Counted from the first letter of the stretch, positions 8,287-17,326 are shown. The stretch is DNA of 64,000 nt from an uncultured Bacteroidales bacterium (GCA_900544535.1 UQVH01000001.1:62001-126000), one strand, 5' to 3'. The notes: generated by a model from the sequence alone, not told the origin. Numbers and translations: made by a program.

Positions 8287-8970
8287 TTACTCCATCCCTT
8301 TGAGGAGGTCGGGGCGGAGGAGGCGGGTACGGGCGAGGGCCTGCTCGTGTTTCCAGTCGTCGATTTTGGCGGCATGGCCTGAGAGAAGCACATCGGGGAC
8401 GCGCCAGCCTTTATATTCGGCGGGACGGGTGTAGACGGGCGGGGCAAGCAGATTGTCCTGGAAAGAGTCGCTCAGGGCGCTCTGTTCGTCACCTATGGCG
8501 CCTGGAATGAGACGGATGATGGCGTCCGCGATGACCACGGCCGGAATCTCGCCTCCGGTCAGCACATAGTCGCCGATGGAGATCTCCTTGGTGATGAGAT
8601 GTTCGCGGATACGGTAGTCTATACCTTTGTAATGTCCGCAGAGGATGATGAGGTTTTCCGACAGCGAGAGTGTGTTGGCCATAGGCTGGTCAAACTGTTC
8701 GCCGTCGGGAGAGGTGAAGATCACTTCGTCATAGTCACGCTGCGATTTCAGATCGGCAATGGCGCGGTCAACGGGCTCGATCTGCATCACCATTCCCGCC
8801 TCGCCTCCGAAGGGATAATCGTCGACTTTGCGGTGTTTGTTGGTGGTGTATTCGCGAAGATTGTGAACCACGATCTCACACAGCCCCTTGTCCTGCGCAC
8901 GTTTGAGTATCGAGCAGTTCAGGGGCGATTCAATCATTTCCGGAAGTACGGTCAGTATGTCAATTCTCAT
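8287..8970 (-). CDS. trmD: tRNA (guanine-N1)-methyltransferase
   Basis: A 227-residue SPOUT-class methyltransferase that makes m1G37 in tRNAs and so prevents frameshifting. Family landmarks are visible: MRIDILTVLPEM at the start, DDYPFGGEAGMVM, FTSPDGE, LCGHYKGIDYR (the knot region), DYVLTGGEIPAVV, and the C-terminal PPVYTRPAEYKGWRVPDVLL. Its start codon lies inside the first copy of a 40-bp direct repeat. Its ancestral upstream neighbour appears to have been the RsmF-like gene now separated from it by a toxin-antitoxin insertion. Confidence 0.97.
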   Translation of the reverse strand: MRIDILTVLPEMIESPLNCSILKRAQDKGLCEIVVHNLREYTTNKHRKVDDYPFGGEAGMVMQIEPVDRAIADLKSQRDYDEVIFTSPDGEQFDQPMANTLSLSENLIILCGHYKGIDYRIREHLITKEISIGDYVLTGGEIPAVVIADAIIRLIPGAIGDEQSALSDSFQDNLLAPPVYTRPAEYKGWRVPDVLLSGHAAKIDDWKHEQALARTRLLRPDLLKGME

Positions 8971-8996
8971 TTTCAGTTACAGTTTGGTTTTGATGC
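8957..8996. repeat. 40-bp direct repeat, copy 1 (flank of toxin-antitoxin insertion)
   Basis: Identical over all 40 bases to 9748-9787. It contains the first codons of trmD, the old intergenic bases and the last codons of the RsmF-like gene. The sequence stops matching on both outer sides. Confidence 0.95.
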
Positions 8997-8999
8997 TTA

Positions 9000-9323
9000 T
9001 TATCTCAGTGCGATGCGCATGTTTCCACAAGTGAGTGACACTGCCATGCCGAGAGCATTGAAAGCGCGTGTTATAGTATTGAGTGTCGGATTACATCCAC
9101 GTTCAATACGGCTTACTTGAGCTTTCTTCACACCCATGAGTTCCGCTAACTGATCCTGAGTAAGATTTTTCTGCTTTCTGGCCTGCTTGATAGCTTCGCC
9201 TATATGAAAACTTTGAATAGCTTCTTTTACTTCAAGTTCGTAGGCATCGCGTTCAGGAGTACCAACTTTGCCTAATGTCTCGTCCTTAAGCTCTTCAAGA
9301 GAATAAAGTTTCATTTGTGCCAT
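9000..9323 (-). CDS. XRE-family antitoxin (HigA-like)
   Basis: A 107-residue protein with a helix-turn-helix of the XRE type at about 43-97 (LTQDQLAELMGVKKAQVSRI). It follows the toxin gene with a 2-nt gap, the HigB-HigA order. Such antitoxins bind the toxin and repress the operon promoter. The start may be the ATG at 9323 or the one three codons in (MKLYSLEEL). The stop lies 3 nt from the 40-bp flanking repeat. The module is AT-richer than the genes on both sides. Confidence 0.88.
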   Translation of the reverse strand: MAQMKLYSLEELKDETLGKVGTPERDAYELEVKEAIQSFHIGEAIKQARKQKNLTQDQLAELMGVKKAQVSRIERGCNPTLNTITRAFNALGMAVSLTCGNMRIALR

Positions 9324-9325
9324 GA

Positions 9326-9670
9326 CTACTTGTTTTTATTATTAAAATACTCTTTTCGTATAGTTTCAGCCTTATCAATTTCATTTTTTGGAGTCTTTTG
9401 GGTCTTTTTGATCAATCCGTGAGTTGCAATCACAAAAGTTTCCGTATCCTTATCCCAAAAGGCAAACAAACGATAACAGATACCGTTGTATAAGGTTCGA
9501 AATTCCCAAATTTCGGTATCTCCCAACTTTTTGAACAATTCAATATCCCGGACTCCACCGGCTACTTTATCAATATTATAATAAATTTTTCTTTGAGCAG
9601 CGACTGGCAAGGATTTTATAAAATCTCTTGCTTCCTGCAAGGCTGCGAATTTGAAAAGAGGTTTTTGCAT
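9326..9670 (-). CDS. RelE/HigB-superfamily toxin (Gp49-like)
   Basis: A 114-residue protein of the phage Gp49-like/HigB type, predicted to be a ribosome-dependent mRNA endonuclease. Family features include a helical N-terminus, the strand EIWEFRTLYNGICYRLFAFW, and the basic C-terminal TFVIATHGLIKKTQKTP. It is first in the operon and the XRE antitoxin follows. The whole module lies between two copies of a 40-bp repeat, so it is a recent insertion between trmD and the RsmF-like gene. Confidence 0.88.
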   Translation of the reverse strand: MQKPLFKFAALQEARDFIKSLPVAAQRKIYYNIDKVAGGVRDIELFKKLGDTEIWEFRTLYNGICYRLFAFWDKDTETFVIATHGLIKKTQKTPKNEIDKAETIRKEYFNNKNK

Positions 9671-9691
9671 TCAATTTTTTTGTTGAGTATG

Positions 9692-9724
9692 CAAAGATAC
9701 ACAAAAATCTACATATATAGAAAC
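9692..9724 (-). promoter_or_regulatory. Promoter of the HigBA-type operon
   Basis: On the minus strand TATCTTTG (9692-9699) matches the -7 consensus. The -33 region (GTTT, 21 bp away) is weak. The operon therefore carries its own promoter inside the inserted segment. Confidence 0.5.
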
Positions 9725-9747
9725 TCTTGAAAGAGATTTTTGTTTAA

Positions 9748-9787
9748 ATGTCAATTCTCATTTTCAGTTACAGTTTGGTTTTGATGC
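9748..9787. repeat. 40-bp direct repeat, copy 2 (flank of toxin-antitoxin insertion)
   Basis: Identical to 8957-8996. This copy supplies the last codons and the TAA of the RsmF-like gene. It also keeps an orphan copy of the first trmD codons that is no longer joined to trmD. Confidence 0.95.
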
Positions 9788-11150
9788 GCCAGGGGGCGGG
9801 GTAGAGGTTGTTGGAGCGGCGGCCGAGGTTTTTGACGAAGCCGAGCGGGCGTCCTGAGTATTCGAGGAGAACGAAGCCTCGCGGGGTGTCGTCGGGGAGT
9901 GTCAGGGCCTCGCCGCTGAGGTAGGAGAGAGCCTGAGTGCGGTCGACAGTGCACACGGGGAAAGCCGACGGAGAGAGGGCATGCGAGAGGGCAAGCGACT
10001 GCGAAGGTATGAGGTCGCGACCCTTTACCGTAGCGAGAAGCACTCCCTCATGAATCACGTCAAGCTCGCGTTTTACCTTTTTGAGCAGGTCGGAATGAGC
10101 TGTTGGAAAAGCGCTGATGCGGTCATCCTCGGCATACAGATCCATCTTTTCAGACCATTCGGGAGAAAGCCACGCGGCCGCATCCTTGAGCAGCGGAGAG
10201 GGCTTGGATTTGCTTTTTGAAGAGCGTGCTGCTGGGGCTGAATCGGGGTGCCACTCCCCTTCCTTGCGGACCACGGCCACAAAGAGCCCTTCGCCTCGGA
10301 GACGGTCGGGCATGAAGCGGTAGCAGTGGTGGGGCGTATCTATGCCGGAAGCTATGTTCCAAGCAGGATCTATGTCAAGGGCCACGCTTTCGGCTCCAAG
10401 TTCACCGATGATGCGCGCGATCATCTCCTCGTTTTCAGTGCGGTTGAAAGTACAGGTGCTGTATATGAGACAGCCTCCGGGTTTCAGCGCGGGCCAGAGG
10501 TTAGATACGATCATCCACTGGCGTTCGGCACATTCGCGGACCAGCCCCTCCGACCATTGGGCCACGGCTTCGGGATCTTTGCGCATCATCCCCTCGCCTG
10601 AACACGGCACGTCGGCAATGATGAGGTCGAAGCTGTTTTTGAGCTTGCGGAAAGCCTCCGTGTCGCCGCGTGTGACAATCGTGGAGGGTGATCCCCATTT
10701 GATGATGTTCTCACGCAGAACGGCCGCACGTGATGGCACGTATTCGTTGGCCACCATCACCGATCCCTCAGGCAGAGTGTCGAGGACAGCCGTGGTCTTT
10801 CCGCCCGGCGCGGCGCAGGAGTCGAGCACACGCAGAGGAGAGTGCATGCGGCGGCAAAGAACCTCTGCGACATGGCTGTGGAACATCGAGGATGCTTCCT
10901 GCACATAGTAGCCTCCCTGATGCAGGAGCGGATCGAAAGTGAAGCGCGGACGCTCCGCGAGATAGAAACCCCTGCGGCACCAGGGCACCGCCTCGGCTTC
11001 GGCCGGAAGATCAGCCTCGCTGACACCTCGCGACGGATTGAGCCGCACGGACACGCAGGGTTCACCCTCGGCAAGGGCATCGCTGAGTCGCGTCAGATTC
11101 ATTTCATTGAGTTTGCTGAGGAAAGCCTCAGGCAGAGTCCGTCGGGCCAT
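9768..11150 (-). CDS. rRNA cytosine-C5 methyltransferase (NOL1/NOP2/Sun, RsmF-like)
   Basis: A 460-residue SAM-dependent RNA m5C methyltransferase. The SAM-binding motif is DSCAAPGGKT, motif IV is DVPCSGEGMM and motif VI is STCTFNRTENE; the two cysteines are the catalytic pair of this family. An N-terminal RNA-binding segment precedes them. The C-terminal ~150 residues look like the extra domain found in RsmF-type enzymes. Ribosomal RNA is the likely substrate (inference). Its stop codon lies within the 40-bp repeat created by the toxin-antitoxin insertion. Confidence 0.93.
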   Translation of the reverse strand: MARRTLPEAFLSKLNEMNLTRLSDALAEGEPCVSVRLNPSRGVSEADLPAEAEAVPWCRRGFYLAERPRFTFDPLLHQGGYYVQEASSMFHSHVAEVLCRRMHSPLRVLDSCAAPGGKTTAVLDTLPEGSVMVANEYVPSRAAVLRENIIKWGSPSTIVTRGDTEAFRKLKNSFDLIIADVPCSGEGMMRKDPEAVAQWSEGLVRECAERQWMIVSNLWPALKPGGCLIYSTCTFNRTENEEMIARIIGELGAESVALDIDPAWNIASGIDTPHHCYRFMPDRLRGEGLFVAVVRKEGEWHPDSAPAARSSKSKSKPSPLLKDAAAWLSPEWSEKMDLYAEDDRISAFPTAHSDLLKKVKRELDVIHEGVLLATVKGRDLIPSQSLALSHALSPSAFPVCTVDRTQALSYLSGEALTLPDDTPRGFVLLEYSGRPLGFVKNLGRRSNNLYPAPWRIKTKL

Positions 11151-11174
11151 CAGAAGCGGTTTTAAAGAGGTTTC

Positions 11175-11648
11175 TTACTGTTTGTCGGGGTTCTTTTTGC
11201 GCAGCAGCGGACGGCCTTCGTAGCGCTCAAGCTTCTCGATCCACTCTTCCGAGATTGGAATCGAGGTATTGGTGCGGATGTCGAAGCCCGACATGATCGT
11301 GCGGCAGGTGCATTTGACCTGATGGTCTCTGACGGCATAGATGCGCTGTTCGAGCGTCAGGCTCTTCTCGCCGATGGCAAGAGTGGCGGTCTCCACCTCG
11401 ATCTCCTCGTCAAGGAAAGTCGGAGCGCAGAAATTGGCGTTGACGTTGACCACAACCACACCAATTGTCCTTATATCCACCGGACCGCCGTTGGCAGCCT
11501 CGAAATAGCGGGCTTTGGCGAGATCCATCATTGTCAGATAGACACTGTTGTTGAGATGGCCAAGCATGTCGATGTCATTGAACCTGATCTGCAACGGCAT
11601 CCGGTGGCGGTAGGTCTCCACGTCGGATTCACAGTAAGCTGAACTCAT
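11175..11648 (-). CDS. Acyl-CoA thioesterase, 4HBT (hotdog) family
   Basis: A 157-residue hotdog-fold thioesterase. It shows the YbgC/FadM-like pattern with RFNDIDMLGHLNNSVYL near the N-terminus, where the Asp and His belong to the catalytic motif. It would cleave an acyl-CoA; the substrate cannot be told from sequence. I start at MSSAYCESDV (11648). An upstream in-frame ATG at 11681 would abut the previous gene's stop and add an unlikely basic stretch. Confidence 0.9.
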   Translation of the reverse strand: MSSAYCESDVETYRHRMPLQIRFNDIDMLGHLNNSVYLTMMDLAKARYFEAANGGPVDIRTIGVVVVNVNANFCAPTFLDEEIEVETATLAIGEKSLTLEQRIYAVRDHQVKCTCRTIMSGFDIRTNTSIPISEEWIEKLERYEGRPLLRKKNPDKQ

Positions 11649-11681
11649 AATTATTCTGTTGTATCTTGTCTTTGTTTTCAA

Positions 11682-11972
11682 TCAGTGAAAGTGCACGTCG
11701 GTAATCACCTCGGCTCCGACAACGCGGTTTATGGCCGAGATCAGCCGGTCGCGGTTGAACGACAGCTCGTTTTTGAGCGGCGCGGAAGTGAGATAGACAT
11801 GCAGCACTCCACCGCTGACATAGCGGCGGGTGGTGTAGCGGTTGATGGCGGGTCCGACCACGTCGATCCACGCCGCGGCAGCTTTCTGGGCATTCAGGCC
11901 CTCGGTCAGTCCGGCCCTTTCCATAGCTTCGTCGATGATGCCGGCTATATGTTTCGGATCGGTACGTTTCAT
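11682..11972 (-). CDS. DUF721 (DciA-like) protein
   Basis: A 96-residue DUF721 protein starting MKRTDPKHIAGIIDEAMERA. The conserved W of AAAAWIDVVGP and the later LHVYLTSAPLKNELSFNRDR are typical of the family. Related DciA proteins load or assist the replicative helicase in bacteria without DnaC. Its ATG overlaps the recF stop (ATGA), so the two are translationally coupled, a pairing known in many bacteria. Confidence 0.9.
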   Translation of the reverse strand: MKRTDPKHIAGIIDEAMERAGLTEGLNAQKAAAAWIDVVGPAINRYTTRRYVSGGVLHVYLTSAPLKNELSFNRDRLISAINRVVGAEVITDVHFH

Positions 11973-13090
11973 GACTCTGTCGGTGTGAAAATGCCGTTTT
12001 CGACGCTCCACATGCGGTAGTCGCCTCCGGTGCGGCGCATGATCTCGTCGAGATGGGTCCGGTTTGTGTCGGTGATGAAGATCTGGCCGAAGGAGTCGGA
12101 TGTGACCAGCTCCATTATGCGCTCCACTCTCGTGGCATCCAGCTTGTCGAAAATATCGTCGAGCAGAAGCAGCGGACGCATCCCTGTGGACTGATGGAGG
12201 AAGTCGTACTGGGCAAGGCGCAGGGCTATGGTGAAAGTCTTGCACTGACCCTGCGAGCCGGTGCGCCGCATGGACATTCCGTCAAGCTCCATGCCTATGT
12301 CGTCGCGGTGAATCCCTACGGAAGTGTGCTTCACTATCTCGTCGTGGCGCCTCGCCTCGTCCATGAGTGTCTGCAAGGTAGTGTCAGGGCGGTTCAGACC
12401 GCTGTCGTAGCTGAGGCTGACATGCTCGCCGGTTCCGGCGATCGACGAATAGTAGCGGTCGAAGATCCCTGTCAGCCGGTCTATCCATTCGGCGCGGACA
12501 GAATGGATATAGTCGGCCGACATCTCCATGACAGTCTCCACGGCGGCGTAGAGGTTGTGATCGACCGAACCCTCGCGCAGCAGCTTGTTGCGCTGTTCGA
12601 GGGCACGGTTGTAGCGTATGAGCTGATCGAGATAGACCGGATCGCTCTGCGAGATGACCATGTCCATCCAGTGGCGCCGCTCCTCGCCGCTCTCGCGGAT
12701 GAGGTCAATGTCCTGCGGAGCCACCATGACCAAGGGAAAGCTCCCTATGTGGGCACTCAGCCGGTCATATTCCTTGCCTCCACGTTTGAGACTCTTACGG
12801 CGTCCGGAGGCCAGTCCGAGGGTCAGTTCCTCGTCGGTGTCCTTGCGGACATATAGTCCGCGGGCTATGGCGAAATCCTCGCCGCGGCGTATCAGCATCT
12901 TGTCGGGCACCCGCGAGAAACTTTTGCAGAAACTCAGGAAGTAGATGGCATCGAGCATGTTGCTTTTGCCCATGCCGTTGTTGCCGAGGAAACAGTTCAC
13001 CTTTCCCGAAAACTCCAGACGGGCCTCCGGGATGTTCTTGAAATTGGTCAGTGAAAGTTCTTTTAGTCTCACGGCTGCAAAATTACTCAA
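11969..13090 (-). CDS. recF: DNA replication and repair protein RecF
   Basis: A 373-residue SMC-like ATPase that helps load RecA at single-strand gaps. Walker A is GNNGMGKSN (36-44), the signature region is RRTGSQGQCKTFTIALRLAQ and Walker B is LLLLDDIFDKLD. Length is normal. It lies 17 nt downstream of the alkaline phosphatase gene and overlaps the DUF721 gene by 4 nt. It is not next to dnaA/dnaN here, as is common in this phylum. Confidence 0.96.
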   Translation of the reverse strand: MSNFAAVRLKELSLTNFKNIPEARLEFSGKVNCFLGNNGMGKSNMLDAIYFLSFCKSFSRVPDKMLIRRGEDFAIARGLYVRKDTDEELTLGLASGRRKSLKRGGKEYDRLSAHIGSFPLVMVAPQDIDLIRESGEERRHWMDMVISQSDPVYLDQLIRYNRALEQRNKLLREGSVDHNLYAAVETVMEMSADYIHSVRAEWIDRLTGIFDRYYSSIAGTGEHVSLSYDSGLNRPDTTLQTLMDEARRHDEIVKHTSVGIHRDDIGMELDGMSMRRTGSQGQCKTFTIALRLAQYDFLHQSTGMRPLLLLDDIFDKLDATRVERIMELVTSDSFGQIFITDTNRTHLDEIMRRTGGDYRMWSVENGIFTPTES

Positions 13091-13107
13091 AAATCGTGAG
13101 TCGGTTT

Positions 13108-14496
13108 CTATTTGCCTGCGACAATGTCGAGGATGATTTTAGGAAGATCGGTGTTGTCGTTGAACGAGCTGAACTTTTCGGCTCCGACACCGATCGCATA
13201 GACCGGCACGAGGCCGCCGCTGTGGCCTGTCGTTGTCCATCCGAGGCCCGTAGCCTTGTCCATGACATCGAAAACGGTGGTCGAAAACTCGTTGAAGTTG
13301 TCGTAGAGAGTCTTCTGGTCTTTGCCGTTGCGGTGAACCAGGCAGCGTTCAAAGTCGTTTTTGAGCCGTTCGGTCTGCTCTTCGTTGACGGGAACGAATT
13401 TCCAGAAACCAAAGTTTTCGGTGAGATATTCCTTCATGTCGTCCCATTTGTAGACACGGCGGTTTCTCATCAGGCTCTTGCAGTATTTTGAGAATGCCGA
13501 TTTCGACACTTTCTGATAGTCGATATATTTCAGACGGAGGTTATAGCCCACGGCATCGTTGGCCAGTCCCATACCGCCTGTCTCATGGTCGGCGGTGACC
13601 ACGATCAGCGTTTCTTCCGGGTGGGCGAGGTAGAAGTCATAGGCGACTTTCAGGGCCTGCTGGAAATTGAGAGTCTCCTTGATGATCGTTGCACCGTCGT
13701 TGGCATGTCCGGCATGGTCTATGTTGCCACCCTCGACCATCATGAAGAAACGGTCACGGCCGTTTTTCTCAAGATGCTTCAGGCAGGCTTCGGTCATGAC
13801 CGGAAGGGTCAGAACTCCGGGTATCGAGTCGATCGTATATCCGATGTTGCCCACGTTGAGCGAATCGGTGTTGAGGAGCACCACGCGGCGCGAGTCTACC
13901 GTTTCGAGTGCGTCCACACCGCGGACGACGCTCACATTGTTTTCCACGAAATATTTCATCAGGTCTGTCGGGCGCCCTTTTTTGTCCTTGGTGCCGCGCA
14001 AGTTTGATCCGGCTATGAAATCGTAGCCGCAGGCGGCAGCGTCCTTGCCGATCTCATAGTACATGGAACGTTTGGGTACATGTGTGTAGAAAGCGCCGGG
14101 AGTGGCGTCGTCGGGCGCCACCGAAGTGACGATGCCAACGCCGAAACCGTCGTCAAAAAGAGTCTTGGCCACGGACACTACCTCGGCCGAGTCAGGAGTG
14201 ACGCCAAGCATTCCGTTTTTTGTCTTGTGGCCGGTTGCGAGAGCCGTTCCGGCAGCCGCCGAGTCGGTAACGGGGCTGGAGGCCGAGAATGTGGTCGAAG
14301 TTGAGGCAACCGGAAAGCGCATCATCAGCAGATGGTCGTCGTTGCCGAGCACTGTACGGTTGTAGGCTTCGGTAGCCATCACCTGGCCCATGCCCATGCC
14401 GTCGCCTATGTAGTAGAAAATATATTTCGGAGAAGCCGCAAACAGAGCGCCTGCCGCGGTCAGCATTGTAAGAAAAGAGTATAGTCTGGTTCGCAT
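13108..14496 (-). CDS. Secreted alkaline phosphatase (PhoA family)
   Basis: A 462-residue phosphomonoesterase with an N-terminal signal peptide (first ~21 residues). The metal-binding GDGMG is at 31-35. The nucleophile serine is in VTDSAAAGT (77-85, Ser79). A later metal ligand group is VTADHETGGM. It should act in the periplasm to release phosphate from organic esters. No Pho-box-type control can be recognised. The gene sits 21 nt after the GH3-like gene. Confidence 0.95.
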   Translation of the reverse strand: MRTRLYSFLTMLTAAGALFAASPKYIFYYIGDGMGMGQVMATEAYNRTVLGNDDHLLMMRFPVASTSTTFSASSPVTDSAAAGTALATGHKTKNGMLGVTPDSAEVVSVAKTLFDDGFGVGIVTSVAPDDATPGAFYTHVPKRSMYYEIGKDAAACGYDFIAGSNLRGTKDKKGRPTDLMKYFVENNVSVVRGVDALETVDSRRVVLLNTDSLNVGNIGYTIDSIPGVLTLPVMTEACLKHLEKNGRDRFFMMVEGGNIDHAGHANDGATIIKETLNFQQALKVAYDFYLAHPEETLIVVTADHETGGMGLANDAVGYNLRLKYIDYQKVSKSAFSKYCKSLMRNRRVYKWDDMKEYLTENFGFWKFVPVNEEQTERLKNDFERCLVHRNGKDQKTLYDNFNEFSTTVFDVMDKATGLGWTTTGHSGGLVPVYAIGVGAEKFSSFNDNTDLPKIILDIVAGK

Positions 14497-14517
14497 GAAA
14501 TATTGTAATTATGTATG

Positions 14518-16029
14518 TTATCGGTTGAATTTCAGGATCTCGTCGATCGGATGGCGTGAGTTTGACAGCCGGGGCACCTTCCGTTGGCCGCCGAGTTTTC
14601 CTGTCGAAGCCAGCCACTTGTCGAATACACCCTTCCGACCGCGGACGACCGTGAGGGGGTCGAGGAAGATTCCGTGGCTGCGTTTCGCCTCGTAGTCGCT
14701 GTTTTCTGTCTGAAGAGCGAGATCGAGCTGCCGGGCAAATTCGTCGATCGACGACGGCTCGCGGTTGAACTCTATGAGCCATTCGTGATGCCCGCGGGAG
14801 TGGTCCGAGGCATAGACCGGAGCCGCCGTATAGTTGGCTATCTCGCAGTCAAGATCCTTGCAGACTTTCGACAGAGCAGCCTCGGCGTTGTGGACCATGA
14901 GTTCCTCGCCGAAGGCGTTGATGTAGCTTTTGGTGCGTCCGGCAATGGTGATTTTCAGCGGATCGGCCGATTCGATGCGCACTGTGTCGCCGAGCGGATA
15001 GCGCCAGAGACCGTTGCAGGAGGTGATGACCAGTTCATAGACCTCCCCCTCCTCGACTTTCCATGCCGGAATGATCTCCGGGCGGTCTGAATCGGCCTCG
15101 TCCGAGCGAATGAACTCGAAGAACGTCCCGCAGTCGAGCAGCATGAGCATCGCCGGGTCGTCTGTGGCATTCTGGAGCGCGAAGAAACCTTCCGAAGCGT
15201 TGTAGCACTCTAAGTAGCGCATCCGCGGGGCGGTGATGTGGCTGTATTGCTCCCGGTAGGGGGCCATCGAGATTCCGCCGTGGAAGAAGACTTCGAGGTT
15301 GGGCCATACATCGTGGATGGTCCCTGCCCCTTTTGCCTTGATGATCTGTTTGAGAACTGTCAGAAACCAGGAGGGGACACCTGAGATGTTGGTTATGTTT
15401 TCTTCCGAGGCCGCTTTGACCAGAGCCGGGAGTTTCACGGCCCAGTCCTCAAGCAGTGCTATGCGCTTGGAGGGGACGCGGGTCAGGTTGGCTATCGGAT
15501 TGATATTTTCGATGAGGTTGGCCGAGAGATCGCCCACTCTGACTCCGGGTGGCAGCGAAAGCTCGTTGGCGAAACTGCCGCCGAGTATGAAGCTCTTGCC
15601 TGCGAAAAGACGGCTGTCAGGGTAGAGGCTGAGGTAGTGGGCCACGACGTCGGCTCCCCCTTTGTAATGGCAGCGGCTGAAAGAGTCGGCCGTGACGGGG
15701 ATATATTTGCTCTTGCCGTCCGAGGTGCCCGACGACTGGGCGAAGTTGCGGGTCCTGCCCGGCCAAAGAATGTCCCTCTCCCCTTCGATCATCCTCATAA
15801 CGTAGGGGCGCAGTGAGGCATAAGGCACCGTTGCGGGGAGCAGCCGGCGGAAATCTTCATAGCTCCGCACCTCGCTCAGCCCCGTGTCGGCAGCCCAGCG
15901 GGTCTTGCGCAGATTGCGGAGCAGATAGTCGAGCTGGGCGAGCTGAACTTCCTGTGTGCGGCCGCGCCAGGAGAGCGATTCGCTGACTCTCCGTCTGAAT
16001 AGGGCGCGTGCGAGTGGCGTGAAATTCAT
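14518..16029 (-). CDS. GH3 (auxin-responsive promoter) family protein
   Basis: A 503-residue member of the GH3 family, which belongs to the acyl-adenylate superfamily. The likely ATP-binding motif is QSSGTSDGKSKYIPVT. Further family segments are FHGGISMAPYREQY and LWRYPLGDTVRIES. Plant GH3 enzymes couple acids to amino acids; the role in Bacteroidetes is unknown. There is no signal peptide, so it should be cytoplasmic. It lies 4 nt after the DUF4919 gene. Confidence 0.92.
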   Translation of the reverse strand: MNFTPLARALFRRRVSESLSWRGRTQEVQLAQLDYLLRNLRKTRWAADTGLSEVRSYEDFRRLLPATVPYASLRPYVMRMIEGERDILWPGRTRNFAQSSGTSDGKSKYIPVTADSFSRCHYKGGADVVAHYLSLYPDSRLFAGKSFILGGSFANELSLPPGVRVGDLSANLIENINPIANLTRVPSKRIALLEDWAVKLPALVKAASEENITNISGVPSWFLTVLKQIIKAKGAGTIHDVWPNLEVFFHGGISMAPYREQYSHITAPRMRYLECYNASEGFFALQNATDDPAMLMLLDCGTFFEFIRSDEADSDRPEIIPAWKVEEGEVYELVITSCNGLWRYPLGDTVRIESADPLKITIAGRTKSYINAFGEELMVHNAEAALSKVCKDLDCEIANYTAAPVYASDHSRGHHEWLIEFNREPSSIDEFARQLDLALQTENSDYEAKRSHGIFLDPLTVVRGRKGVFDKWLASTGKLGGQRKVPRLSNSRHPIDEILKFNR

Positions 16030-16033
16030 CGTT

Positions 16034-16741
16034 TCAGAGTTCGTCGGGGTGTTTGCGGTAATACTCTCTGAGCAGCGGACCTATGTTAAAGTAGAATCCG
16101 CCGCGCGATTTCCCGTTGGAGTCCTTGACGGTGATGTATTCGTAGGACGGATCGTAGAACACATGGTCAGCCACGGAGTAGTCCATCATGTTCAGCAACA
16201 CATACTCGTGCTGCGGCTCGATGACATACCAGGCGTTTTCCTCATCCTCGCCGGTGCCGGTCGAGACGATGGCCATCAGCAGATAGTTCAGCTTGTATTG
16301 CCAGATGTTGGCGAGATTGTTTTTGCCCTTCTCGCGCAGGGCCTTTATGAGCATCACCATCTCGCCGAGGTTGAAAGGATTGTCGGCAAGCGCTTTTTCA
16401 GCATACATGATCACCGAATCGCACTCCTGGCGCGTCAGTTTGCGCGAGCGGTCGAGCACGTTGTACTGTATGTCGCGCTGCGAGGACCGGTAGGGGTTAT
16501 AGTCCTCCTGAAACATATAGCCTAAGTAGAGATGGCGGTATTTGTCGATCTTCATCAGCGTGTCGTTGCGTTGAAACTCTTTCATCAGACGCGGATAGTA
16601 GTAGGGGGAGTGGCTGTCGAGAGTCTCAAGACGGATTTTTTCAAGGTCGGGTTTCTCGCGCTTGAGCTGCTTGCTTCCGGACTGTGCCGAGACGCCGATT
16701 GAAATCAGGACCGATAATATTATGGAGAAAACGATACGCAT
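16034..16741 (-). CDS. DUF4919 secreted protein
   Basis: A 235-residue protein with a signal peptide (MRIVFSIILSVLISIGVSAQ). It matches what I know of DUF4919: YRHLYLGYMFQEDYNPYR, a TPR-like helical middle (CDSVIMYAEKALADNPFNLG), and IEPQHEYVLLNMMDY near the end. The function of the family is unknown. I start at 16741. An upstream in-frame ATG at 16822 would put 27 residues before the signal peptide and overlap the next gene. Confidence 0.85.
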   Translation of the reverse strand: MRIVFSIILSVLISIGVSAQSGSKQLKREKPDLEKIRLETLDSHSPYYYPRLMKEFQRNDTLMKIDKYRHLYLGYMFQEDYNPYRSSQRDIQYNVLDRSRKLTRQECDSVIMYAEKALADNPFNLGEMVMLIKALREKGKNNLANIWQYKLNYLLMAIVSTGTGEDEENAWYVIEPQHEYVLLNMMDYSVADHVFYDPSYEYITVKDSNGKSRGGFYFNIGPLLREYYRKHPDEL

Positions 16742-16745
16742 ATTT

Positions 16746-17216
16746 TCAGATTTTGATTGTGAGCCATAAAAGGGCGGTTCCGGCCATGCACACTGCGATG
16801 ACTGCGGGCAGTCCTTTGGCACAAAGATAGTTTAAAAATTTGGAAGATGGAAATCCGAGTACCTTTCCGGCAGGAGTTTTGCTGTAAGCGATTGATCCGA
16901 GGACCGCTCCGGCCACACCTCCTATGATCATCCATGCGTGGGAGATCACGAGTCCCACCATCGCTCCCGCGAGAGCCGCACCGGCGATATAGCCCAGTCC
17001 GCGGCGCGAGCCTGAGATGCTTTTGGGGAGCATGAACGACAGCGCGAGTACTATGGCTGTGGCGATACCCCAGAATATGAGTGTGTTCGTGACCGGGACA
17101 GCGGCTTTGACCGCTGCGCAGCACAGTCCGGCGTAGACCGCGATGATCCCGTAGCGGTTCGAGATGAAAACGAGTCCCAGCCCGGCTAAAAGCAGAATGA
17201 CGGTTAATATCAGCAT
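16746..17216 (-). CDS. Small polytopic membrane protein
   Basis: A 156-residue very hydrophobic protein with about five membrane segments. It has a glycine-rich stretch (GYIAGAALAGAMVGLVI, GGVAGAVLGSIAY) reminiscent of DUF456-type proteins. I do not recognise the family with confidence. It is the first gene of a run of same-strand genes that reaches down to recF. Confidence 0.7.
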   Translation of the reverse strand: MLILTVILLLAGLGLVFISNRYGIIAVYAGLCCAAVKAAVPVTNTLIFWGIATAIVLALSFMLPKSISGSRRGLGYIAGAALAGAMVGLVISHAWMIIGGVAGAVLGSIAYSKTPAGKVLGFPSSKFLNYLCAKGLPAVIAVCMAGTALLWLTIKI

Positions 17217-17326
17217 AGTTGAAGTGAGATTTCAGCGTAGTCGCTGCGATTTTTGGAAGGTGTTTAATAAATTAACGTAGATTGTGCCCCTAATGTTGCC
17301 ATCCACCGATGTGGGGAGATGGAAGA

